From an uncultured Bacteroides sp. (lineage in GTDB: Bacteria; Bacteroidota; Bacteroidia; Bacteroidales; Bacteroidaceae), in NCBI GenBank assembly GCA_900557355.1, contig USSR01000096.1, positions 1 to 14,566 on the forward strand: a stretch of DNA of 14,566 nt, read 5' to 3'. The position numbers were made by a program, and so were the translations under genes. The notes under the pieces are model-generated. The model was not told where the DNA came from. It made no database searches and saw only the letters and a list, made by a program, of their open reading frames with translations. This document shows, piece by piece, positions 1-8,262 of the stretch (positions are counted from its first letter, which is position 1; the number at the start of each line of letters is the position of its first letter).

Positions 1-3000
1 TCACCGGTTCAAACGAGATACCTTATATTGCCAAGTGGTACGTAGCCCGTGCACACCGAAAAGCATCGGGTGCCATTCAAGATGCAAAGTGGACATTAGA
101 GAACCGGAAAACGAATCTCCAAATCACTAAGAAAAATGAGATAAAATCCGAAATACAAGCAGCCGTAGGGTTAAGTTTTGAGCAATTCTGCCGTACTACT
201 CTCCTGGCACAAGGAGATTTTACCAAATTTCTTCAGAGTAAGGAAAGTGAAAAATCGGATATCCTGGAGAAACTGACAGGTACCGGAATCTATTCTGAAA
301 TAGGTGCAAAGATTTACGCCATCACCAAAGAGAAACGCATAGAATATGAGAATCAGAACCAAAAACTGGAAGGTATCCATGTGCTGACTGATGAAGAGAT
401 AAATGAAATTTCCGAAACTACAACTACGCTAAATGCTGAAATCAATGGAAATACCATACAAAAGAATATAGCAGTCCTGAAACGTGACTGGCTGAAGCGG
501 TTTGCTGAGCTTATCCTCACTCAAGAAAACCAACAAAAGAACTGGGAAACGAAAAAGGAACAATTGCAATCGGATGACTTCCTGCAAAAAGAACTATTGA
601 TAAAAGACTGGAATAATACTGCAGATGCCCGTAACTGGTTATTTTCTCTCAAACAGCAACAACAGCAACAGAAAAAAGACAGAGAGCAAACTGAAAAGTT
701 GAAAAAGAGTTTCATCTACCTCAGTAGTGGTTGTTCCTGGCTGAAGGAAAATCTGAAAGAATTGCAAGCAAAACTAATACTTGCCGAAGAATATTTGCAA
801 GCTCACGCCCCGCTCCTACCTATGTTCGAGCAAAGTCAGTCCATCGTTACAGACCTGAATGCTGTGCTTTCTGCTCATTCACGCATCGCTGCCTACAAAA
901 AACAAATAGCAGAATTGTCCCGGCAGCAGCCTATCCGGGAGCAAGAACGCACGAATAAGAAAAATGACTTCAACCGGAAAAATGAAGAAAATCAGATTAA
1001 GCAGCAAGAGATAAACTTATTGAATGCCCAGCTTGAATCCATGAATCGAAATGTCCTACAGGAAAAGAAGCATGCATTGGAAACGACTAAGGAAAAGTTG
1101 CTAAAAGCCCAAAATGCCCTGATACTATTAGGAGAGAAAAAAGCAGCCTTAAATATAGCCGAAGAAAGCCTGAGATCTTTGGAACTAAAACTGCAAGCCA
1201 GAAAAAAACAACACGAAGAACTGGGAAACAGATTCGACACTAAAAAGAAAGCCTACGATGAGATCAAAATACTCTACGACAAACAAAAAGAAGCTGTGGA
1301 AGAGTGGGCACAAGAAGCCCGTGCCCGTCTTTCTGTAGGAGATATGTGTCCGGTATGTGGTCAAAAGATAGAATCACTCAGCAAGGATGAAGATTTTCAG
1401 TCTGTACTTACACCTATCCGGCAATCGCTGGAGACAAAAGAGAAAGAGTACAAGGAAGCAGAACAAACTTTGAATAGCAACCGGACGGAGACCAGAACTT
1501 ATGAGGATATGATAGCAGGGAGTCGTCTGGCTACAGATAAGGCCCGGAAAGGATATGAATTTATTCAAACTGAAGCTGAAGAAACATGCCGTCAGTGTAA
1601 TATTCTAATAATCTCAAATGATACCAGAGATATCCTGGAAAGACAAATTCAAGAAAATGAACAGCACCTTAAAGACATCAATGCCAGATTGAACGAAGTA
1701 CAAATTCTCTCCAACAATATTTCCCGATTGCAGTACTTAAAAGATGAACTTCAGAAAGTAGTGGAGGCCGCCCGAAATGCTTTCGATACTGCTGACAAGA
1801 ATCTGATGAAACTAAAAAACGATATCACTAATAAGCATTCGCTAACCGAAAGTGAGAAGGATATCATTCGCACCACACTGGAACGTGTCAGCCCACTTAT
1901 TCTTTGGGAAGGATGGCAAACAGAATGGAGTAGTGCTCCTACCTCATTTATCGAACGCTTACAAAAGTCTGCAGTACATTATAAACTGGCACAGAACAGG
2001 CAATCGGAATTAAAAACAACCATTTCCCTCATAGAGAAAGAACTGGACAGTGTATCAGCAACGCAGAATCTGATCTGTACAGCATTTCCCGAATGGAAAA
2101 ACCTGCCAATAGAGGAAAGGATGGAAATCAAAAATCTGGGAATGGCATGGAATACTCTGAACTCTGAAGTCAGCGGATTGAAACAAAACATTTCATCTGT
2201 CCGAAAGAACATCGACGAGTTGCAAGCCAACCTTACAGCATTCTATACTATACATCCGGATATGAACGAAGCACGCCTCATTGCTCTTTCCTCCTACTCT
2301 AGCGAGCAAATAGAGAACTTGCGTACCAGTCAACAAAGGCTTAAAGATGAAGAAGTAGCCGCACAAAGTGCTTTCAAGCTAACAACCGGACAACTGGAAG
2401 AACACCAAAGCAAGAAACCGGAAATGAAAGAGGAAGAAAACCTTGAAAGTCTGGACAGCCTTATCATAGCTTTAGATGAGAAAATAGCAGTAAGCAATCA
2501 GGCCCTCATACGGCTGAAAATCCAATTGGAAGAGAACACTAAGAACATCGCCCGGATAAAGGACGAGAAGAAACGTGCGGACGAATTGCGGGAAGTGTAC
2601 TTAAAATGGGACCGTCTTTGCCATCACTTTGGTGACGAGAAAGGAAAGAATTTCCGAAACATCGCACAAAGTTTTGTACTGAAAGAGCTGCTCAATGGAG
2701 CAAATTTCTACCTGAAACACCTCACCAAGCGCTACGAATTGGAATGCCAGGCTGGTTCACTCACTATTTTGCTGCGCGATTTTTATCAGGGAGGCGCGCC
2801 ACGTCCAGCTTGCACCCTGTCCGGTGGAGAGAGCTTTCTGGTATCTTTATCACTCGCCTTAGGACTCTCTGCCCTCAGCCGCCACAGCCTGTCAGTAGAT
2901 ACACTGTTTATCGATGAAGGATTTGGAACACTGAGCAGCGATTATCTGAATACAGTGATGGATACTTTGGAAAAGCTACACCAAATGGGTGGCAAGAAAG

Positions 3001-3110
3001 TAGGCATCATCAGTCATGTAGAAGGGCTGCGCGAACGGATCAAAACCCAAATTCAGGTAAAGCGAATCGATAATTCGAGAAGTGAGATCAGCACAGTGAG
3101 AACCCTATAA
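1..3110 (+). CDS. sbcC: SbcC, large subunit of the SbcCD nuclease (5' end outside window)
   Basis: ATPase subunit of the SbcCD (Mre11-Rad50 type) complex, which trims hairpins and blocked DNA ends in the cytoplasm. The frame is open from the left edge (first full codon at base 3), giving 1035 codons here. Comparison with E. coli SbcC suggests about 100 N-terminal residues are missing, including Walker A. Visible in order: the Q-loop region (LLAQGDFTKFLQ, then LEKLTGTGIY), a glutamine run (bases 654-671), long charged coiled coils, a zinc-hook CPVC at bases 1347-1358, a second coiled coil, the ABC signature LSGGE (2817-2831), Walker B LFIDEGFG (2904-2927) and an H-loop ISH. The order of head, coil, hook, coil and head is diagnostic. 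A GTG at 381 is an internal valine, not the start. A second CxxC (CRQC, 1587-1598) lies 80 residues after the hook. sbcD is expected just upstream, outside the window. Confidence 0.96.
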   Translation, partial: TGSNEIPYIAKWYVARAHRKASGAIQDAKWTLENRKTNLQITKKNEIKSEIQAAVGLSFEQFCRTTLLAQGDFTKFLQSKESEKSDILEKLTGTGIYSEIGAKIYAITKEKRIEYENQNQKLEGIHVLTDEEINEISETTTTLNAEINGNTIQKNIAVLKRDWLKRFAELILTQENQQKNWETKKEQLQSDDFLQKELLIKDWNNTADARNWLFSLKQQQQQQKKDREQTEKLKKSFIYLSSGCSWLKENLKELQAKLILAEEYLQAHAPLLPMFEQSQSIVTDLNAVLSAHSRIAAYKKQIAELSRQQPIREQERTNKKNDFNRKNEENQIKQQEINLLNAQLESMNRNVLQEKKHALETTKEKLLKAQNALILLGEKKAALNIAEESLRSLELKLQARKKQHEELGNRFDTKKKAYDEIKILYDKQKEAVEEWAQEARARLSVGDMCPVCGQKIESLSKDEDFQSVLTPIRQSLETKEKEYKEAEQTLNSNRTETRTYEDMIAGSRLATDKARKGYEFIQTEAEETCRQCNILIISNDTRDILERQIQENEQHLKDINARLNEVQILSNNISRLQYLKDELQKVVEAARNAFDTADKNLMKLKNDITNKHSLTESEKDIIRTTLERVSPLILWEGWQTEWSSAPTSFIERLQKSAVHYKLAQNRQSELKTTISLIEKELDSVSATQNLICTAFPEWKNLPIEERMEIKNLGMAWNTLNSEVSGLKQNISSVRKNIDELQANLTAFYTIHPDMNEARLIALSSYSSEQIENLRTSQQRLKDEEVAAQSAFKLTTGQLEEHQSKKPEMKEEENLESLDSLIIALDEKIAVSNQALIRLKIQLEENTKNIARIKDEKKRADELREVYLKWDRLCHHFGDEKGKNFRNIAQSFVLKELLNGANFYLKHLTKRYELECQAGSLTILLRDFYQGGAPRPACTLSGGESFLVSLSLALGLSALSRHSLSVDTLFIDEGFGTLSSDYLNTVMDTLEKLHQMGGKKVGIISHVEGLRERIKTQIQVKRIDNSRSEISTVRTL

Positions 3111-3148
3111 ATAGGTATTGTGACAAAGAAAGGAACGATTTTCTGTGC

Positions 3149-3189
3149 CTACAAGTACAAATACACTATATTATTGTGTACTTTTGTAG
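3149..3189. other. Imperfect dyad between sbcC and map, overlapping the map promoter
   Basis: CTACAA (3149-3154) is complementary to TTGTAG (3184-3189), and inside it TACAC (3162-3166) is complementary to GTGTA (3176-3180), with an unpaired internal loop between the two stems. The right half covers the predicted -7 element of map. No T-run follows, so it is a poor intrinsic terminator for sbcC. It could be an operator or a leader structure, or simply AT-rich coincidence. Confidence 0.3.
3179..3186 (+). promoter_or_regulatory. Bacteroidota-type -7 promoter element for map-rmuC-xpt
   Basis: TACTTTTG matches the Bacteroides -7 consensus TAnnTTTG exactly and lies 25 bases before the map start codon, which would give a short leader. 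No TTTG-like -33 box is seen at the usual distance, so the call rests on the -7 element and its position alone. Confidence 0.5.
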
Positions 3190-3211
3190 CAACTATTAAT
3201 AGAAGAAGACA

Positions 3212-4066
3212 ATGAAAAAGTTCATAAAAGGAGTCCGGTTTGCTCCTAAAAATTATTCCGACGAAGTAGAAGAGAAAATTCAGCACTATAAAAAGGAAGG
3301 CTACAAATTACCGTCACGCCATTTATTGCGTACTGAGGAGCAATTGGCAGGTATTCGCGAAAGTGCAAAAATCAATACTGCATTGCTGGATTATATCTCG
3401 GCAAATATTCGTGAAGGGATGTCGACAGCAGAGATAGATCATATAGTATATGAATTTACAACAGATCATGATGCCGTTCCGGCCCCTTTCATGTACGAAG
3501 GTTTCCCTAAAAGTGTATGTACAAGCATCAATGATGTCGTATGCCATGGTATACCGAGTACCAAAGAGTTTCTGCGTAACGGAGATATTGTGAACGTGGA
3601 TGTTTCGACTATTTATAAAGGATATTTCTCGGACGCTTCACGCATGTACATGATTGGAGAAGTGAAACCGGAACTGCAACGTCTGGTACAAGTAGCAAAG
3701 GAATGTCGTGACATAGGCGTACAAACAGCACAACCCTGGGCACGTCTCGGAGATGTAGGCGCAGCCATTCAGGAACATGCCGAGAAAAATGGATATAGTG
3801 TAGTACGCGATTTGTGCGGGCACGGTGTAGGAATTAAGTTCCATGAAGAACCGGACGTAGAACACTTTGGCAAGCGCGGTACGGGAATGCTTATCGTTCC
3901 GGGAATGACTTTCACCATCGAACCGATGATAAATATGGGAACTTATGAAGTCTTCATTGATGAAGCCGATGGATGGACAGTCTGCACTGACGACGGGCTC
4001 CCCTCAGCACAGTGGGAAAGCATGATTTTGATTACTGAGAATGGCAACGAAATACTGACTGAATAG
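3212..4066 (+). CDS. map: Methionine aminopeptidase type I with N-terminal extension
   Basis: Cytoplasmic metalloenzyme that removes the initiator methionine from new proteins. The 284 residues contain all five metal ligands of the pita-bread fold: D130 (NVDVS), D141 (SDASR), H204 (CGHGVG), E237 (IEPM) and E269 (AQWES). The active-site histidines H112 and H211 are also present. Six of these seven positions are offset by exactly 33 from E. coli MAP (79, 97, 108, 171, 178, 204) and the seventh by 34 (235), so the fold is intact and an extra basic, hydrophilic stretch of about 33 residues precedes it. There is no Cys-rich zinc finger or SEC-C motif. The ATG start is supported by the upstream promoter and A-rich leader. 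The gene ends 2 bases before rmuC, so the two are probably co-transcribed. Bacteroides usually also has a map gene in the ribosomal spc operon (general knowledge), so this may be the second copy. Confidence 0.95.
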   Translation: MKKFIKGVRFAPKNYSDEVEEKIQHYKKEGYKLPSRHLLRTEEQLAGIRESAKINTALLDYISANIREGMSTAEIDHIVYEFTTDHDAVPAPFMYEGFPKSVCTSINDVVCHGIPSTKEFLRNGDIVNVDVSTIYKGYFSDASRMYMIGEVKPELQRLVQVAKECRDIGVQTAQPWARLGDVGAAIQEHAEKNGYSVVRDLCGHGVGIKFHEEPDVEHFGKRGTGMLIVPGMTFTIEPMINMGTYEVFIDEADGWTVCTDDGLPSAQWESMILITENGNEILTE

Positions 4067-4068
4067 GC

Positions 4069-5418
4069 ATGGATATTGTTTTCCTGATTATCGGACTCAT
4101 CGTAGGTGCCGGTATAGGTTACTTAATAGCCGGACGAAAAAGTGCTGCCCTATCCGCACAACTGCAAGCCACCCGCGAACGCGAGGAGTTACTGAATCGT
4201 ACGGTAGAAGAACGGATTTCACGTGAAAAAGCCATAACAACCGAACGGCTGGCAGAGCAGGAAAAATCTTTCAATCTGAGATTGGCAGAACAACAGAAAC
4301 AATGGGAAGAGCGCCTGAAATTGCAAGTAGAAGAAGCGGAAGCCTTACACAAACGTATGAGCACAGAGTTCGAAAATCTCTCCAATCGGATTTTCAAGAG
4401 TAAGGCAGAGGATTTTACTAAGCTAAATTCAGAACACCTCAGCAATTTGCTCCGTCCCTTGGGAGAAAACCTGAAAGACTTCCGGGAAAAGGTGGAACAA
4501 GTGTATGACAAAGAGTCGAAACAACGTTTTTCTTTGGAAGAACGCATCAAGGATCTGGTAGAATTAAACAATCGTATCAGTGAAGATGCCAACAACCTGA
4601 CCCGTGCCTTGAAAGGCGACTCCAAGATACAGGGTAATTGGGGAGAAATGATACTGGAACGCCTGTTGCAGGCCTCCGGACTGATAGAAGGTGAACACTA
4701 CTTCCGTCAGGAATTCCTAAAAAACGAGCAAGGTGAAATGCTGACTAATGAAGAAAGTGGTCAGAAAATGCAGCCGGATATCATCGTTAGGTATCCGGAT
4801 GATCGGGAAATGATTATCGACTCTAAAGTGTCGCTAACTGCCTATGCTGCCTATAATTCAGCCGACAATAAAGATGAAGAGGCACGCTGGCTAAAAGCAC
4901 ATCTGCAATCGGTACGGGCTCACGTCGATGAACTCAGTCAGAAGGATTATTCACATTATGACACTAAAGCGCCGGACTTTGTTATGATGTTTATTCCTAC
5001 TGAAGCAGCCTACCTGACAGCCATTAAAGCGGATACTAATTTATGGGAGTATGCTTACAAAAAGAAGGTGGTATTAATGAGCCCGACCAACCTGATCAGC
5101 GCACTCCGCCTCTCTCTCGACCTCTGGAAACGGGAAAATCAAGTAAAGAACGTGCAAGATATTATCAAACGAGGAACGTTGCTTTACGAAAAGATTGCCG
5201 GATTTACAGATACTTTCCTGCGTATCGGTGACAGTCTGAACGGGATGCAGAGAGATTATGACAAGGCATACAACCAGCTCTCTGATGGCAACGGTAGGAT
5301 GGTAAGACAAGCTGAACTTCTGCGTAGCATGAGTCTTACTCCTAAAAAACGGATATCAGCAAGGCTGTTGCCTCAGGAAGAAGAATCAGAGGAAGAGGAA
5401 ACCGAACCAATGAAATAG
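4069..5418 (+). CDS. rmuC: RmuC family DNA recombination protein
   Basis: RmuC family proteins limit DNA rearrangement at inverted repeats and are predicted nucleases. The 449-residue product has one N-terminal membrane segment (about residues 3-21), a long charged coiled coil (about 25-180), and the conserved RmuC core. Within the core are GNWGE (189-193) and a PD...DxK arrangement (P236-D237, then D251-S252-K253) typical of PD-(D/E)xK nuclease folds, followed by the conserved stretches FIPTEAAY (308-315) and SPTNLISALR (338-347). The C-terminus is a run of acidic residues. It starts 2 bases after the map stop codon and ends 25 bases before xpt, so it sits inside a likely operon. Membrane anchoring with a cytoplasmic nuclease domain is inferred from the N-terminal segment. 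The biochemical activity in this organism is not shown by sequence. Confidence 0.94.
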   Translation: MDIVFLIIGLIVGAGIGYLIAGRKSAALSAQLQATREREELLNRTVEERISREKAITTERLAEQEKSFNLRLAEQQKQWEERLKLQVEEAEALHKRMSTEFENLSNRIFKSKAEDFTKLNSEHLSNLLRPLGENLKDFREKVEQVYDKESKQRFSLEERIKDLVELNNRISEDANNLTRALKGDSKIQGNWGEMILERLLQASGLIEGEHYFRQEFLKNEQGEMLTNEESGQKMQPDIIVRYPDDREMIIDSKVSLTAYAAYNSADNKDEEARWLKAHLQSVRAHVDELSQKDYSHYDTKAPDFVMMFIPTEAAYLTAIKADTNLWEYAYKKKVVLMSPTNLISALRLSLDLWKRENQVKNVQDIIKRGTLLYEKIAGFTDTFLRIGDSLNGMQRDYDKAYNQLSDGNGRMVRQAELLRSMSLTPKKRISARLLPQEEESEEEETEPMK

Positions 5419-5443
5419 GCATTTAAAATAAGATATATAAAAC

Positions 5444-6010
5444 ATGAAAATACTGAAAGACCGTATCCTGAAGGATGGAAAATGCTACCCGGGAGGTATA
5501 CTGAAAGTAGACAATTTCATCAACCACCAAATGGATCCTATTTTGATGAAATCTATCGGTGTGGAATTTGTCAGACGTTTTGCTTCTACCTCAATCAACA
5601 AAATTATCACAGTAGAGGCCAGTGGCATTGCTCCTGCTATCATGGTAGGTTATCTATTGGAACTACCCGTAGTTTTTGCCAAAAAGAAAAAGCCCAGTAC
5701 CATGGAAAATATGTTGGTGACCTCTGTTTATTCTTTCACCAAACAACGCTCGTATGATGTATGTGTCAGTGAAGATTTTCTTCGTCCGGGTGACCGGGTA
5801 CTCTTTATAGACGATTTCTTGGCTAATGGAAATGCAGCCAAAGGCATTATGGAACTTGTGAAACAGGCTGGTGCCGAACTGGTAGGTATGGGCTTCATTA
5901 TAGAAAAGGCTTTTCAACATGGAGGAGACGAACTTCGCGGGCAAGGCATACATGTGGAATCCTTGGCGATTATTGAAAGCCTTGACAATTGCGAAATTAA
6001 AATCAAGTAA
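5444..6010 (+). CDS. xpt: Xanthine phosphoribosyltransferase
   Basis: Purine salvage enzyme that converts xanthine and PRPP to XMP in the cytoplasm. The 188 residues match the usual size of the Xpt family (about 190). The PRPP-binding loop is at about 120-132 ([13 protein letters not shown]), with the acidic pair D123-D124 and the small-residue turn of type I phosphoribosyltransferases. The N-terminal part ([16 protein letters not shown], 14-29) and VEASGIAP (57-64) are characteristic of Xpt rather than Apt or Hpt. It follows rmuC by 25 A/T-rich bases with no visible promoter, so it is probably the last gene of map-rmuC-xpt. I see no purine riboswitch in front of it, although xpt has one in Bacillus. 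A stem-loop lies 26 bases after its stop codon. Confidence 0.93.
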   Translation: MKILKDRILKDGKCYPGGILKVDNFINHQMDPILMKSIGVEFVRRFASTSINKIITVEASGIAPAIMVGYLLELPVVFAKKKKPSTMENMLVTSVYSFTKQRSYDVCVSEDFLRPGDRVLFIDDFLANGNAAKGIMELVKQAGAELVGMGFIIEKAFQHGGDELRGQGIHVESLAIIESLDNCEIKIK

Positions 6011-6035
6011 AAGTAATCATACATCTATTAACTTA

Positions 6036-6069
6036 CAGCCGGCTTGTTGATTCATGAACAAACTGGCTG
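6036..6069. terminator. Stem-loop between convergent xpt and the blaR-like gene
   Basis: Left arm 6036-6048 (CAGCCGGCTTGTT) and right arm 6057-6069 (AACAAACTGGCTG) pair at 11 of 13 positions plus one G-U, with one mismatch and an 8-base loop. It sits in the 98-base gap between two convergent genes, the expected place for a bidirectional terminator. T-runs on either side are weak, so rho-independent termination is inferred from position and stem only. Confidence 0.5.
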
Positions 6070-6108
6070 CAAATTAATAGCTGGGGTATATCTTAATTTA
6101 GTAAAGCA

Positions 6109-7800
6109 TTATTTATCGGATAAAGTTTTCCGAATAACTTCTTTCACATCTTGGACTATTCCCATAGTAACATCTTTATCAAACTTCAGTCCCACTGATA
6201 ATCCATCGCTATTGGCAATCGTTTTGTAGTCTTTTAGCTTTAATTCCAATTCCTGAAGAGAAGGATTCTTTATCACCGAGCTTGTACCTCCTCTCGGATA
6301 CAAAGACACTTCTATAGGTAAAAATACATCCGAAGCCGTCTTATATTTAGAACTGTAAACCTTAGGTTCTCCAAAAGAAACGAATATAGGAAGCAAACTA
6401 TCCAAACGAGCCTCGGAAACTCCGCCCAATTCTTTGGAAATTTCTCCACGAACTTGTAGATAAGCCTCTTTTATGGTACGCAGATAAGAAGTGATAGCAG
6501 TGGATGATGAGCCACGGTCATATCTTACAAATAATCCGGAAATCAGTTTTTTGTCCGTATTCGCAACTTTTCGATACTCTTTCCTCAAGAGATCCTTGAG
6601 GCGGACTGATAAAGTTTCCACATCATATTCCTTAATCAACTCCTGATTCAGCATCATTTTATTATTCATGTTCACAAAAAAACTATGAAAAGTTTCCGTC
6701 GGGTTTTCAATCTGGTACTCCTTCTTTCCACCCACAGCATCTTCAGCCTTACGCTCGAAGAATGCTTCCAACTGTTGCAATTCGCTCTCCTGAACCGGAT
6801 TTTGTTTCACACTCACAGACGTGTTTATCGCCTGTCCCATTGTTTTCTTCACTTCTGGTCGCGCAAAAGCATAAAGCGTCCCAGCAGCTACAGGCACAAA
6901 AAGCAATAGCTTCAAACGTGCCCAATTGTTTGTTCTTCTTTTTAACATCATAGTGATACGATTTTTAAGTTTGCTGTGATTGAATCCGCAAGCCATAGAG
7001 TAGAGCCTTGTACCCACGGATTTTTTCACTAACAAAAGTTGATATTCTGTTGCATCGATGCCATTATTAATAACGCCATTATCGGCTTCATACTCGTGCA
7101 CCTCACGAAGTTCACGCATCAGGAGCCATGCGTTAGGATTGAACCAATGAAGTATCATGATACATTCCATCCAAAGTAAATCCCATGTATGCCTATGTTG
7201 CAGGTGCATTTGTTCATGCAACAATATTTCTCCGGGATTCCGTTCATAATCTTCTTGTGACAAAACAATCGTATTCCCCCAACTGAAAGAAACGATCTTC
7301 TCAGGACAGATAATCAATTTATATTTCCCATAATTACAGGCGGGATAACTATGAATGAGCCGACGCATACGGATAGTAGAAAACAAAAGAAAGGTAAATA
7401 CAACCAAAGCTCCAATAAAATAGCAACCACCTAACAGTAGAGTCACAGGGATAGTATGAATCACATTTGCATGATTTTCTTCTGTATCATCTCCTTTCCC
7501 TGCCACAAAAAGGTTCGTTTCTCCGAACAAATGTTTTTCATCAACGCTTCCCTTTCTTTCAATATTCACATCTTTTTCAGTCAATAAATGTCTTACGGCA
7601 GTTATCGGCAACTGCAAAGTTGTATATTGAGGAACATCTATTTGCAACAACGGGAGTGATGTGCATACCACTGTTCCCATCAACAGCAAAAAACGGTTCG
7701 TACGAAACAGTGTATCTTTCCTGAAAAATAATCTGAACAGAAAGTACAGGATTGTCAGACATAAGGTAGTCTCAAATATATAAAACAAGATAGTTCCCAT
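6109..7800 (-). CDS. BlaR1/MecR1-type M56 membrane metallopeptidase with tandem ExbD-like periplasmic sensor
   Basis: Signal-transducing membrane protease, partner of the BlaI-type repressor encoded 31 bases upstream. Membrane segments lie at about residues 4-26, 36-54, 115-143 and 295-314, the four-helix layout of BlaR1. The cytoplasmic loop between helices 3 and 4 carries the M56 zinc site HEQMH (195-199) and a downstream EYEAD (236-240) that supplies the third ligand. BlaR1 normally ends in a penicillin-binding domain, but no SxxK/KTG region is seen here. Residues about 370-482 resemble the periplasmic part of one Bacteroidota ExbD (VRYDRG 425-430, KEAYLQVRGE 444-453, GEPKVY 477-482). Residues about 490-563 resemble the other ExbD paralogue (FDKDVTMGIVQDVK 540-553). 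The topology puts this region in the periplasm, where ExbD domains normally lie. The ExbD call comes from remembered family sequences, not a search. The ligand is unknown, and repressor cleavage is inferred from the family. Confidence 0.88.
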   Translation of the reverse strand: MGTILFYIFETTLCLTILYFLFRLFFRKDTLFRTNRFLLLMGTVVCTSLPLLQIDVPQYTTLQLPITAVRHLLTEKDVNIERKGSVDEKHLFGETNLFVAGKGDDTEENHANVIHTIPVTLLLGGCYFIGALVVFTFLLFSTIRMRRLIHSYPACNYGKYKLIICPEKIVSFSWGNTIVLSQEDYERNPGEILLHEQMHLQHRHTWDLLWMECIMILHWFNPNAWLLMRELREVHEYEADNGVINNGIDATEYQLLLVKKSVGTRLYSMACGFNHSKLKNRITMMLKRRTNNWARLKLLLFVPVAAGTLYAFARPEVKKTMGQAINTSVSVKQNPVQESELQQLEAFFERKAEDAVGGKKEYQIENPTETFHSFFVNMNNKMMLNQELIKEYDVETLSVRLKDLLRKEYRKVANTDKKLISGLFVRYDRGSSSTAITSYLRTIKEAYLQVRGEISKELGGVSEARLDSLLPIFVSFGEPKVYSSKYKTASDVFLPIEVSLYPRGGTSSVIKNPSLQELELKLKDYKTIANSDGLSVGLKFDKDVTMGIVQDVKEVIRKTLSDK

Positions 7801-7831
7801 GATATTTTTATTTACTGGGTATGATTCTATT

Positions 7832-8200
7832 TTATCTGCTCGACTTTTTACTTTCTATTTCCGCGATCAACGCTTTTAACTCGTCTACCGACATACCTTC
7901 TTCTTCAATAAATGTAGATACGACATTGGTATAAGAGTTATTATAGTATTGAGCCACCACATCATTCAGTGCAGAACGCTTATATTCTTTGTCGGAAACA
8001 GCCGCATAATACTGATACGTATTACCATAAGCCCTGTATTTCACAAATCCTTTGTCCTCTAGCCCTCTCACCAAGGTTGATACGGTATTATAATGTGGTT
8101 TAGGCTCTTCATAAAAGGCCAACAATTCACGAACAAACATCGGACCATGTTCCCAGAACATTTGCATGATCTCTTCTTCTTTGGCAGTTAATCGTTTCAT
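7832..8200 (-). CDS. BlaI/MecI family transcriptional repressor
   Basis: Winged-helix repressor, 122 residues, the usual size of the BlaI/MecI/CopY family. The start chosen is the ATG at 8200, giving MKRLTAKEEEIMQ, which aligns with the family N-terminus. A longer frame from 8257 would run through the predicted promoter and add 19 residues unlike the family. Residues about 5-65 form the DNA-binding domain: a helix with WEHGP, then a recognition helix around HYNTVSTLVRGLEDKG (36-51), and the wing to about 65. The rest is the helical dimerisation domain. T96-F97 aligns with the Asn-Phe bond cut in S. aureus BlaI, so the bond to be cleaved may be kept with Thr for Asn. The gene is 31 bases ahead of the M56 peptidase gene, a classic repressor-sensor pair. 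Predicted operators upstream suggest autorepression. No beta-lactamase gene is nearby. Confidence 0.93.
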   Translation of the reverse strand: MKRLTAKEEEIMQMFWEHGPMFVRELLAFYEEPKPHYNTVSTLVRGLEDKGFVKYRAYGNTYQYYAAVSDKEYKRSALNDVVAQYYNNSYTNVVSTFIEEEGMSVDELKALIAEIESKKSSR

Positions 8201-8231
8201 AATCTTTTCAAGTTTACTTGGGTGAACGGCA

Positions 8232-8262
8232 CAAAGATATGAATTAGTTTTAAACAAACAAC
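8232..8262 (-). promoter_or_regulatory. Predicted blaI promoter
   Basis: On the minus strand, TATCTTTG (8239-8232) matches the Bacteroides -7 consensus TAnnTTTG. GTTG (8262-8259), a 3-of-4 match to the -33 TTTG box, lies 19 bases upstream. The -7 element ends 31 bases before the blaI ATG. The same -7 octamer and the same 19-base spacing occur in front of lepA. AACTAAT-type half-sites overlap the -33 box and the spacer. Confidence 0.6.

Noticed and set aside
381..383. GTG at 381 as the sbcC start
   Set aside because: The same frame is open to the left edge and encodes conserved SbcC sequence upstream, including LAQGDFTKFL.
654..671. CAA/CAG repeat tract in sbcC
   Set aside because: Six mixed glutamine codons within a coiled coil are too short and irregular to suggest a phase-variable repeat.
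4119..4625. 168-codon open frame on the - strand opposite rmuC
   Set aside because: It is rich in Ser and Arg with no family features, as expected for the reverse of a Glu/Leu-rich coiled coil.
8201..8257. Longer blaI start at 8257, giving 19 extra residues
   Set aside because: The extension passes through the predicted -7 promoter element and does not match the BlaI N-terminus. MKRLTAKEEEIMQ from 8200 does.
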